Shown: positions 1 through 7,211 of the stretch, piece by piece
How the letters are laid out: the number at the start of each line of letters is the position of its first letter
How positions within the stretch are numbered: position 1 is the first letter of the stretch
Assembly (NCBI GenBank): GCA_003645495.1
Contig: QNFK01000065.1
Location: forward strand, 1 to 8,046
DNA: 8,046 nucleotides
Source of the DNA: Gammaproteobacteria bacterium
GTDB taxonomy: Bacteria; Pseudomonadota; Gammaproteobacteria; Steroidobacterales; Woeseiaceae
Direction: 5' to 3'
Position numbers and translations under genes: made by a program
Notes under the pieces: model-generated
The model's database searches: none
Seen by the model: the letters and a program-made list of their open reading frames with translations, nothing else
What the model was told of the DNA's origin: nothing

Positions 1-204
1 TACAATTCATTGCAACGCAGCCAACCGACACCGGGTACCGATGGCATCAGGGTCGAATTTGAAAATGCCGCATTCGACGACTTAATGCTTTGGCTTGGCG
101 ACCTGAATCGGCAGCACGGCTTACTGGTTCAATCATGCAGTTTTTCCGCGGTTTCCGCCGATGGCCAGGGACGTGTTAATTCGACCCTGACACTGGAACG
201 CTGA
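1..204 (+). CDS. gspM: Type II secretion system protein M, C-terminal end (partial)
   Basis: The reading frame is open from the left edge and ends at TGA 202-204, leaving the last 67 residues. They match the periplasmic C-terminal domain of GspM: a short ferredoxin-like fold segment with the pattern V-x-F-E-x-x-x-F-D-x-L-x-x-W-L-x-x-L, then a strand ending in G-R-V-N-S-T-L-T-L. GspM is a bitopic inner-membrane protein that pairs with GspL and helps assemble the T2SS inner-membrane platform. The cytoplasmic tail and membrane helix lie outside the window. A TTG at 10-12 is in frame, but it is an internal Leu codon and not a believable start, because the domain is already in progress there. gspN follows after 8 bp, which is the usual order at the end of a gsp operon. 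The fragment is short, so the call rests on the C-terminal pattern together with gspN next door. Confidence 0.85.
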   Translation, partial: YNSLQRSQPTPGTDGIRVEFENAAFDDLMLWLGDLNRQHGLLVQSCSFSAVSADGQGRVNSTLTLER

Positions 205-212
205 GTAGTCAC

Positions 213-941
213 ATGAAGCGCTTGATAGCCGCAGGTATTTTTGTGTTTCTGATCGTCCTGATCGCGACATTTCCTGCCCGGGTTGCTTACAACTGGTTTG
301 CACCACCAGAGATTCAGCTGAGCGGCATTTCCGGCTCGATCTGGAATGGTACGGCGAGTGAGGGCAAAACGGCCGGCGCTTATATTCAGAACCTCGCGTG
401 GCAATTCCAACCGGGTGCGTTACTCGGGGGCAAACTGGCATTTACAGCCAGCGGCAATCCGGCGGCAGGAACTATGACCACCGATGTTGCGCTTGGCATG
501 AACGGCGATCTGACGCTGTCTGACTTCGTCGGTTCAGTGCCGCTTGACCTGGTTCACCAGTCTTTTCAGCAAAGCGGAATCCGCGGCGACGTCCTACTGC
601 AACTCGACACACTGGTGATCAAAGACGGACTGCCAAGCGAGGCGCTTGGCACAATCACGGTCACAGATTTTTTTGCACCAATGTTGTCAACATCTGAGAT
701 CGGCGATTTCCGTGCGGACTTTCAGACGACAGACAGTGGCATCGTTGGCAACGTCGAAGATATGTCAGCTGTGATTGATGTCACCGGCACGATAACGCTG
801 ACGCAAAATGGCAGTTATACGTTTATAGGAAATGTCGGGGCGACGGCGGAAACACCGCGCTCGATTACTGACCAGTTGCGGTTTCTTGGTTCAGCGGATG
901 AGCGTGGTCAGCGACAGTTTCGTTTTGAAGGGCAGCTTTGA
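213..941 (+). CDS. gspN: Type II secretion system protein N
   Basis: This 242-residue protein has the normal length for GspN (about 250). Residues 1-3 are M-K-R, followed by a single hydrophobic helix at about 4-22, so it is an inner-membrane-anchored protein with a periplasmic body. After the helix comes the family signature L-S-G-I-S-G-S-I-W-N-G-T-A (about residues 36-48), then beta-rich sequence with repeated G-x-I-T-V-T or G-T-I-T-L-T strands and a terminal F-R-F-E-G-Q-L. GspN is an accessory component of the inner-membrane part of the T2SS; many systems lack it and its exact role is less clear than that of GspC or GspM. The ATG at 213 has no good Shine-Dalgarno and lies 8 bp after the gspM stop, so translation is probably coupled to gspM. 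It is the last gene on this strand, and the next gene converges on it. Confidence 0.88.
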   Translation: MKRLIAAGIFVFLIVLIATFPARVAYNWFAPPEIQLSGISGSIWNGTASEGKTAGAYIQNLAWQFQPGALLGGKLAFTASGNPAAGTMTTDVALGMNGDLTLSDFVGSVPLDLVHQSFQQSGIRGDVLLQLDTLVIKDGLPSEALGTITVTDFFAPMLSTSEIGDFRADFQTTDSGIVGNVEDMSAVIDVTGTITLTQNGSYTFIGNVGATAETPRSITDQLRFLGSADERGQRQFRFEGQL

Positions 942-979
942 GCCAGGCTTCGCCAATGCGGGAATTAACGTGGATTTGA

Positions 980-1006
980 GAATTCGCGGCGACTTCGCTC
1001 CCGTAC
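980..1006 (-). repeat. Diverged REP-like sequence (possible)
   Basis: Read on the minus strand, this stretch is GTACGGGAGCGAAGTCGCCG followed by CGAATTC. It follows the general plan of gammaproteobacterial REP units (GTAGGAGCGGC, short loop, GCCGCGA) with several changes. It contains a small hairpin, GCG-ACTT-CGC, at 990-999. It lies 34 bp left of the perfect inverted repeat at 1041-1087 and has the same orientation as that repeat's left arm. The similarity is by eye and the element may be chance sequence or a decayed copy. Confidence 0.35.
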
Positions 1007-1040
1007 ATTCCCAAGCCCTGGAACATAAGCACATCCATTG

Positions 1041-1087
1041 AGACAGCCGCTCCTACGGATTGCGACAGACTGTAGGAGCGGCTGTCT
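1041..1087. repeat. REP-like inverted repeat, 16-bp perfect arms
   Basis: The left arm AGACAGCCGCTCCTAC (1041-1056) is the exact reverse complement of the right arm GTAGGAGCGGCTGTCT (1072-1087), with a 15-nt spacer. A G-T wobble and a G-C pair can extend the stem inward, leaving a loop of about 11 nt. Each arm holds the GTAGGAGCGGCT core typical of dispersed REP-type palindromes in gammaproteobacteria, here as two units in opposite orientation, as in a REPIN or BIME. It lies between convergent gspN and the helicase gene. Neither side shows a run of T residues, so it is not a standard intrinsic terminator, although a 16-bp hairpin at this junction could still block read-through or protect 3' ends of both transcripts. 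Confidence 0.75.
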
Positions 1088-1146
1088 AAACTAATGTGCA
1101 TGGTTGCAGCATCAAGAAGTGTTCAATAGCTAAGACGCCGCGAATT

Positions 1147-4100
1147 TCATAACCGTATCTCGCAAAATTCCTGCAAGAGTGGAAAATACAACGCCGCCCG
1201 AACAGGCGCATCCGTCAGGTTGCTATACAACGCCACGTACTTTTCCAGCTGCGGTCGGTATCTGTCTGTCTCCTGCTGCAGGAAGCCGGCGAGATTGCCG
1301 CCCTCATGGGTACTCGTCTTGTAGTCGATGATCCAGTGGACGCCCTCCTCGTCAATTCGTATGCGATCAATCACTACAGATTCGACTCCCCCATCTACCA
1401 GCCCGCTAATTGGCAATTCTGTATCGCCATCACCAAACAGCACCCAGTTCCCTTTTTCGTCACTGGTTATTCCGGTGAGCGCATCTTCTACGCGTTTGCA
1501 AACCTCATCCAGGTGCTCCTCACCGACACCTAAATTTCGCGCCCATGTTTTACTAACGGGACGTAGCGTTGCAACGTTGGATGGGTCTATCGCGATCCGA
1601 CCGTCGCAGATACGTTGCAGGAATCGATGCACAATCGTGCCGGCATGTCGTGCAGCGGAACCCACCCAGTAAAATTCGACCTGCTTTTCCTCATCAGCTA
1701 GCGGCGTCGCAACCTGGACTTTGCCACCAGGCAAATCGGGTACAACTGGCAACTGCCAGTCGTCTCTGAGCCGTCGTAATACCGGATTCACAAGGTGGCC
1801 CTGTGACGCATCGACTGATTCATCAGCTGCAGTGTCCCTTGATTCACTGCATATCCGGTCGAATTCAAGCTGGTAGGCGGATTCTAATGCTGGCCATAAA
1901 TGCATCAGCAGCGATCTTGCATCCGGATTCCTGAACGACTCACCATTGGTCGCTAATCCCACACTGCCAATCAGGTGAACTGACTTTCGCGCTCTTGTAC
2001 AAGCTACGTACAGCAGCCGGTCGACTTCCAGCTGTTCCTTTTCCTTTTCGGTCGCAGCAATAAATTGATGCAACGGATCGTTGTCCAGTTCCGCGCGTGG
2101 GCCGACCGGACTGATGATCATGTCATTTTGTCCATTTTCGTCTGGCACATAAAGCCAGCTCAATACATCCTTGCTGCCGCCGCGAGTCATTCGTCCAAGG
2201 GCAAACAGGACCACATGATCAAACTGCAATCCTTTGGCCTTGTGCATCGTCATGATTTGCAGGCGGCACTCGCTCTTTGTGCTGCTCGATACGCGCTCGT
2301 CATCGAGCAGGCTTTCAAGTTCACGTACGTCCTCAAGCGTCCCTGCAGTTTCCAGCTTGTCGAGCACATCGAAATACCGGTAAATGTTTTCCAGTTGCTC
2401 TTCGTCACTTAACAGCGCCGGGCCACCCAATGCATACCACGCAAGCTCAATGCGATCCCGCAAGGACACATCAGCCTTGCGATCCCGAAACTCGTTAATT
2501 GTCGCTACAAATTTCTGTACGCGAGCGCGAGCATCGACAGACAGGGTGCTGACTCGATCGACATCATGCAGGAGCTCTGGAATGGTGCTTTTGCTGTCGT
2601 TCAATACAAGGGTGTGCAAATCCTGCCAGCAAAGACCGGTCCAGGGTGCGCGCAAGAGCGCGAGCCATGCCAGCCGGTCCGACTCATGACACAAAGCGCG
2701 AGTTAGCGCGAGCGCATCAATTATTTCCGGCAGGTCCGTAAGACGATCTATTTCGATAGCCTGGCAGGCAATACTGTCCCTGCGCAATTCACGCAACAGA
2801 ACCGGGAGTTGCGTCCGGCTTCTTACCAGCAGCACAACATCGTCACTCGGATTATCTGTAAGGCACTGCTGAATAACTTGCGAACATTTGCTCGCTTCCT
2901 CTTCAACGCTCGCATCGAACAGTGGGTAGACGAGGTGTTCGCCCTGACCGGCATGCGCCTCGACCGGCACCGACTCGGCGTAAGAAATCGCACCTACCGA
3001 TATGTCATCCTGCAAGGGTAGAATTTGATCGAACACCGTATTGAACCAGTGAACGAGGTTTTCGCCGGAACGAAAATTTCGCCTGAGCAGCAACGAATCG
3101 AGTTTGATGTCGCCAATGCCATTACGGCGCGCAAGTAAAAACTCACCAACCTCCGCATTGCGAAAACGATAGATCGATTGCATCGGGTCGCCGACACAAA
3201 AGATGGTTCGCCCGTCACCGGCGGTCCACCCGGCGGTCACTTTCTTCAACAGGTCGTACTGACTAATGGACGTATCCTGCATCTCATCCACCAGCAGGTG
3301 CTGAATGCTGTAGTCGAGCGACAACGCAATATCGCCTGGTTGGTCGACATTGCCCAGCGCCTGACCAGCCGAAAGTGATACTTCCGCGTGATCCGTCACA
3401 CCATGCTCACTGAACTGCCGGCGTAGCTCAGCGACTGCCAGTGGCAAGACATTGAACAGCGCTAACAATACCTGCCACTGTTCATTGCTGTATCCCGGCG
3501 CCGGCAATCGTGTCACGCGTTGCAGGTTGTCCTGCAATCCACCTACCGCATGCAAAGACTTGATGACTTCAAGAAGATGCTTTTTCTGGCCATCATCACC
3601 AGCCGGAAATCCATCGTTCTTGTTTATGCTCTTGCGCCATGCGCCGCTTTTGATCAGGAGAATATTGGCTATCGCCTGCCATGCGCTACGTTCGCCTGCA
3701 GTGGCGGCCGGCAAATCGTCCCTGCCCTGCATTATTGCCAGCGGGTGCTCCGGTTTCTCACCCGCAGCGAGATTCCCGGCTGCGTATGTGATGAGCGCAG
3801 TCAACTCCTCGCGACAGTGATCGGGCAGGAGCGCGTCCAGCTTTTCAAGCTGGGAAATTACGATGCGCTCGATATTTTGTTCAAGTTGCTTGCGGGCGGC
3901 TTTTGCGCCTGCCTCGCTCGAAGGTCCGCTCCCGGTAATGCCCAACCATTGCTCACGGGATGCAAGCATGCGAGCCACGTACGAAATATAGAGGCCGGTA
4001 TTATTATCAAGGTGCACCAGCACACGCTCAATCGCGCTGCCAGGAGCATCATTCGTCGTCAGCCAGTCAAGCGTTGCGGCAGCCGCGCTGCGGTAAAGAG

Positions 4101-4563
4101 CATCCATCGTCGCATCGGCCAGCGTCGTTACCGCGCCGCCGAGACCCGAACTGAGTGGTAATGAGCGGGCAATTCCTGCACTGAATGCATCCACGGTTTC
4201 AATGCGCATCCTTCCCGGTGACTGGATTAAGCGCCAATCCAGACTTGCGTCTCTCGCCAGTACTTCATCTGCGATTGAGATTGTAAATTGTTCATGAGCT
4301 GCCTCTGCCCTGAAACCGTCGCGCGCTTGTCGCAACGCAGTGAGCACGCGCAGTTGCATTTCAAGTGCCGCTTTTCGTGTAAAGGTGATCGCGAGCACTT
4401 CTTCGGGGCTGTTCACGATCGTCAGCAGTTTCAGGTATCGCTGAATCAGCAGTTCCGTTTTTCCGGAACCAGCCGGGGCCTGGACGATAAAAGACCGCTG
4501 CACATCCAGCGCATCTGCCCTGGCATCGATGTCGGCCTGGAGGAGCTCGGCATCAGTAAGCAC
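1147..4563 (-). CDS. AddA-like UvrD-family helicase with C-terminal RecB-type nuclease
   Basis: This 1138-residue protein is close in size to RecB (about 1180) and AddA (about 1230). It is predicted to unwind double-strand DNA ends with ATP and cut the strands, preparing 3' tails for RecA. The superfamily 1 helicase motifs appear in order: Walker A A-P-A-G-S-G-K-T (29-36), motif Ia I-T-F-T-R-K-A-A (59-66), Walker B D-E-M-Q-D-T (426-431), motif III G-D-P-M-Q-S-I-Y-R-F-R (458-468), motif IV R-R-N-F-R-S (494-499), motif V T-M-H-K-A-K-G-L (772-779) and motif VI Y-V-A-C-T-R-A-R (852-859). The C-terminal nuclease has His979 in G-T-I-V-H-R, Asp1066 in V-I-D-R, D-Y-K-T-S (1080-1084) and Gln1105/Tyr1109, so both engines look intact. 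The start is GTG at 4561-4563, set by a strong GGAGGAG about 7 nt upstream. The first 11 bp overlap the end of the AddB-like gene. A standalone RecB-like helicase is the alternative, but the partner gene favours an AddAB-type complex. Confidence 0.9.
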   Translation of the reverse strand: MLTDAELLQADIDARADALDVQRSFIVQAPAGSGKTELLIQRYLKLLTIVNSPEEVLAITFTRKAALEMQLRVLTALRQARDGFRAEAAHEQFTISIADEVLARDASLDWRLIQSPGRMRIETVDAFSAGIARSLPLSSGLGGAVTTLADATMDALYRSAAAATLDWLTTNDAPGSAIERVLVHLDNNTGLYISYVARMLASREQWLGITGSGPSSEAGAKAARKQLEQNIERIVISQLEKLDALLPDHCREELTALITYAAGNLAAGEKPEHPLAIMQGRDDLPAATAGERSAWQAIANILLIKSGAWRKSINKNDGFPAGDDGQKKHLLEVIKSLHAVGGLQDNLQRVTRLPAPGYSNEQWQVLLALFNVLPLAVAELRRQFSEHGVTDHAEVSLSAGQALGNVDQPGDIALSLDYSIQHLLVDEMQDTSISQYDLLKKVTAGWTAGDGRTIFCVGDPMQSIYRFRNAEVGEFLLARRNGIGDIKLDSLLLRRNFRSGENLVHWFNTVFDQILPLQDDISVGAISYAESVPVEAHAGQGEHLVYPLFDASVEEEASKCSQVIQQCLTDNPSDDVVLLVRSRTQLPVLLRELRRDSIACQAIEIDRLTDLPEIIDALALTRALCHESDRLAWLALLRAPWTGLCWQDLHTLVLNDSKSTIPELLHDVDRVSTLSVDARARVQKFVATINEFRDRKADVSLRDRIELAWYALGGPALLSDEEQLENIYRYFDVLDKLETAGTLEDVRELESLLDDERVSSSTKSECRLQIMTMHKAKGLQFDHVVLFALGRMTRGGSKDVLSWLYVPDENGQNDMIISPVGPRAELDNDPLHQFIAATEKEKEQLEVDRLLYVACTRARKSVHLIGSVGLATNGESFRNPDARSLLMHLWPALESAYQLEFDRICSESRDTAADESVDASQGHLVNPVLRRLRDDWQLPVVPDLPGGKVQVATPLADEEKQVEFYWVGSAARHAGTIVHRFLQRICDGRIAIDPSNVATLRPVSKTWARNLGVGEEHLDEVCKRVEDALTGITSDEKGNWVLFGDGDTELPISGLVDGGVESVVIDRIRIDEEGVHWIIDYKTSTHEGGNLAGFLQQETDRYRPQLEKYVALYSNLTDAPVRAALYFPLLQEFCEIRL

Positions 4564-7177
4564 GTTTTTGCTCCTCCAGCCGGCTCAAAATATTCAGTCG
4601 CCGGCCTTCGGCGGACGACAACAAGAGATTGATCCGCACGTCACCAGCGGCGATTTTCTGTAATGCCGCGTGCACTAATGCACGCCAGTCCGCGAGCCGC
4701 TGCGGCCAGTCTTCGCCGCCCAGCGGGTCCCATTCAACGCTGCCACCCGCACCTTTGTAACTTATCGACCTGCTGTCTATGTTGACCAACGCCAGGCCGC
4801 CAACCTCCTGCTGCAAGGCGTCCGCATAAACAACAAGCTGCAGGTCCACCGGCTCACCATCCTTGTTGAGCAGATTTTTCGGTGCACCGGTTTTGTAATC
4901 GATTATCAGGACTGAACCATCTGGCATGCGATCAAGACGGTCGAAGCGAAGACCGAGTTTCACGCCAAACGTGTTGTAATCGATAGCCTCTTCAACTTCA
5001 GCGATGGCGAATTCCGAACGATTACATTCTTCAGTTACGAAATTGGTTAGCAACCCTCGCAGGCGACTGCGCTCCAGAGACAAAATACGCTGTACGACCG
5101 GGTCAGCATGTTTATTGTGCTCCGCCAGGGCGTTATCAATCGCACTACCAATTCGTTGCACAAGTTCTTCGTCCTGCCACCCCTTCATCTCGGCCTGGGT
5201 CGGCCTTTCCATCAACAGATTATGCAGGGCATTGTGGATAATGTTGCCCCGCAGGCTCGCAGAAAGGCCGGTTTCAATAGCATCCAGATGCTGCACACCC
5301 AGACGACCGTAAACAAATGCTGCGAACGGTTCAGTGGACTGGCGTTGCACAGTGTAAGCACCGCCACTGATTTTCTCTCCTGGCATTACCGCCGGGGCAG
5401 CATCGTCCGCGGGCTGTTCCGTCGTGTGCGTGCCGACCTGTTGCGCCGCATACCATCCGGGATCCAGCGGCCCTTCGTATTCTTCGGCCGCAATATCATC
5501 CAGTAACGGACTGGCCATCAGCTCTGCATCCCCCTTCATTCTTGCCCAGCTCATTACGCACTCATCGGCGGACGCAACCAGCCGTTGCAACACGCGACTG
5601 GAATATTCGAGCGTGTCGGTCGGCGTTGCATCGGGCATAGCGTATTTCTTTTGCAGCGCACGCGACAGAAGTACCGATGGCCGCGCAACAGGTGGCCACT
5701 GGGTCGCGTCCAGATCGCTGATCCAAATACCATCGAATTGCATGCCAGCCGCCTCCAGCGTGCCCAGCACCTGCACCATGCCGGCTTTAGCTTGTGGCTG
5801 ATAAACGGTCTCGGCGGCAAGTGCAGTCAATCGCTGTATCGTTTCAGCAAGTCGCATTTGCGGAGCTACTACGACCGTCGCTGCAAGCTCATTCAACAAG
5901 CTGCGCCAGCGGTTCACGAGCTGGAATTCATTACTACCGAGTGTCATAGCGCCTGGCCAGTGCAAGTCGCCCAGTAACTGGTCGATCTGGCGGGCCCAGT
6001 CTGCGGGGCTGGCAACGGTGGCTATGTCTTTTTCAAAGCCGACAATTTTCTCGACGCTGGCAAGCAGCTGCTGAGCATCCTCACTTTGTTCACGCTCTTG
6101 CAAAGCCCGGCGAAAACTCTCCGCACTCCACAGACGGTCCGGCAGTTTGCGCAGGATTAACTCAAGCCGGCTACGACCGCTCACCACGCCCTTACCGATA
6201 CTCTTGCTACGCAGAACCAGGCTGATTTCCCGGCTCGACAATCCGTGCCGGATCCATTTCAGGATCAGAAGCGCAATCGCTATCGCAGGAATGTCCGCCA
6301 ACTTCCTGCCGTATGAAACGTTGACCGCCTCACGGTGACCTGCCGCAGCCAACTGCCAGCCCGGCGCCAGCCCCTCAAGGATTAATCGGCCTGATCTGGC
6401 CGCTTCGCTTTCGAGTGTCGGGCTGACAATCGCTATTCTGGCATCTGCATTTTTCTCCAGTGCCGCACGCGCCCAGGCGCCTGCCGCCCGCAATTGCGAG
6501 TCCTGACTTTCAAAGGAAACCATACTGACAGCCGTGTTCACATCCGGCGACGGCGCGGTGTCAACTACGCAGCCCGCCGACTCCAGCGCTTCGATTACGT
6601 TCGTAACCGACGGCGCCGGGCGATCGAATCCCGCCAGCGTGATCCGCCCTGGCACCGCAACTGATTCCTGTGCAAGCAGATCAGCGAGCAGTGCCGCGTT
6701 ACCGGCCCCATCTATCCATGAACCCGCCCGCAGCTGTGCATCGTAGTCACTTGCCGCTTTGGCAAACAGGCGCTCGTCCTGGCTACGCGCAAACGCCACA
6801 AGTTCTGCGACGGGTACTGACCAATCATTTAGTTGCCGCCAGGCCTGGCGGGCCTGGCGCACGATGCCGCTAAAGCCAAGCAACTCGTCAGGCATATGAG
6901 CACGGAGGCAGCGCTCCCAGATGATCGACGCAGAAAAAGAATCTATACGAACCGGCAATTCGGCCGGATCCGCAGCGCTTTCAATTTTCCGACCCAGCCA
7001 GTCACCCCAGAAAAAAATTGCCGGCGTATGCCAGGACTGCTTGCCGGTTGCCAACTGCAGATCGTCATAGACACCACGCAACTCCCGTGCAAGCCGCCTG
7101 CTCGCTGTAACGACTTCAGCATGCCCAGCAACCGCGTCCTGCAGCCACGGGTATCGCTGCTCCGAACTCTTATTCAA
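4553..7177 (-). CDS. AddB-like PD-(D/E)XK nuclease, DNA double-strand-break repair
   Basis: This 874-residue protein resembles the proteobacterial 'probable DNA repair protein' family of about 900 residues, related to AddB and encoded beside a UvrD-like helicase. The N-terminus begins a helicase-like body (V-V-T-A-S-R-R-L-A-R-E-L at 22-33, then W-x-T-P-A-I-F-F-W-x-x-W-L) with no Walker A, so it is probably not an ATPase. A relic of helicase structure is L-G-T-L-E-A-A-G-M-Q-F-D-G-I-W-I (471-486) followed by Q-W-P-P. The C-terminal RecB-type nuclease is complete: His648 in R-G-N-I-I-H, Asp746 in R-F-D-R-L-D-R, D-Y-K-T-G (760-764), and Gln780/Tyr784 in D-L-Q-L-V-V-Y-A. The C-terminal cysteines of the iron-sulfur site of canonical AddB are not present. 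The start is uncertain: TTG at 7177-7175 follows a weak AAGAG and an in-frame TGA eight codons upstream, with no nearby in-frame ATG. The gene starts 34 bp after the CoA-transferase and overlaps the AddA-like gene by 11 bp. Confidence 0.85.
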   Translation of the reverse strand: MNKSSEQRYPWLQDAVAGHAEVVTASRRLARELRGVYDDLQLATGKQSWHTPAIFFWGDWLGRKIESAADPAELPVRIDSFSASIIWERCLRAHMPDELLGFSGIVRQARQAWRQLNDWSVPVAELVAFARSQDERLFAKAASDYDAQLRAGSWIDGAGNAALLADLLAQESVAVPGRITLAGFDRPAPSVTNVIEALESAGCVVDTAPSPDVNTAVSMVSFESQDSQLRAAGAWARAALEKNADARIAIVSPTLESEAARSGRLILEGLAPGWQLAAAGHREAVNVSYGRKLADIPAIAIALLILKWIRHGLSSREISLVLRSKSIGKGVVSGRSRLELILRKLPDRLWSAESFRRALQEREQSEDAQQLLASVEKIVGFEKDIATVASPADWARQIDQLLGDLHWPGAMTLGSNEFQLVNRWRSLLNELAATVVVAPQMRLAETIQRLTALAAETVYQPQAKAGMVQVLGTLEAAGMQFDGIWISDLDATQWPPVARPSVLLSRALQKKYAMPDATPTDTLEYSSRVLQRLVASADECVMSWARMKGDAELMASPLLDDIAAEEYEGPLDPGWYAAQQVGTHTTEQPADDAAPAVMPGEKISGGAYTVQRQSTEPFAAFVYGRLGVQHLDAIETGLSASLRGNIIHNALHNLLMERPTQAEMKGWQDEELVQRIGSAIDNALAEHNKHADPVVQRILSLERSRLRGLLTNFVTEECNRSEFAIAEVEEAIDYNTFGVKLGLRFDRLDRMPDGSVLIIDYKTGAPKNLLNKDGEPVDLQLVVYADALQQEVGGLALVNIDSRSISYKGAGGSVEWDPLGGEDWPQRLADWRALVHAALQKIAAGDVRINLLLSSAEGRRLNILSRLEEQKRAY
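4571..4577 (-). promoter_or_regulatory. Strong ribosome binding site for the AddA-like gene
   Basis: On the minus strand GGAGGAG lies 7 nt before the GTG start at 4563-4561. It sits within the codons for L-E-E-Q-K near the end of the AddB-like reading frame. It decides the GTG as start and indicates that the downstream gene is translated from the same mRNA as its partner, with ribosomes terminating 11 nt inside the new gene. Confidence 0.8.
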
Positions 7178-7211
7178 GTCGAGACTCTTTTCACGACATC
7201 AATCGTCCCGA

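Noticed and set aside
10..204. A separate 64-residue protein starting at TTG 10
   Set aside because: The frame is open to the left edge and the sequence is the end of a GspM domain. No ribosome site is visible before the TTG.
832..1041. Plus-strand 69-codon frame across the gspN end
   Set aside because: It overlaps gspN in another frame, and its C-terminal half is translated from the REP-like intergenic sequence.
1041..1090. Rho-independent terminator
   Set aside because: The stem is strong, but the loop is long and neither strand has a T tract after it (TAAACTAATG on the plus side, CAATGGATG on the minus side). It is called a REP-like repeat instead.
942..1146. Small RNA, tRNA, CRISPR or attachment site in the convergent gap
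   Set aside because: There is no cloverleaf, no regularly spaced direct repeat and no integrase nearby. The only structure seen is the inverted repeat and its diverged neighbour.
3520..4161. Plus-strand open frame of 213 codons opposite the helicase gene
   Set aside because: It lies wholly antisense to a protein with well-placed helicase motifs, shows no recognisable domain, and is rich in Arg, Ala and Cys as expected of a shadow frame.
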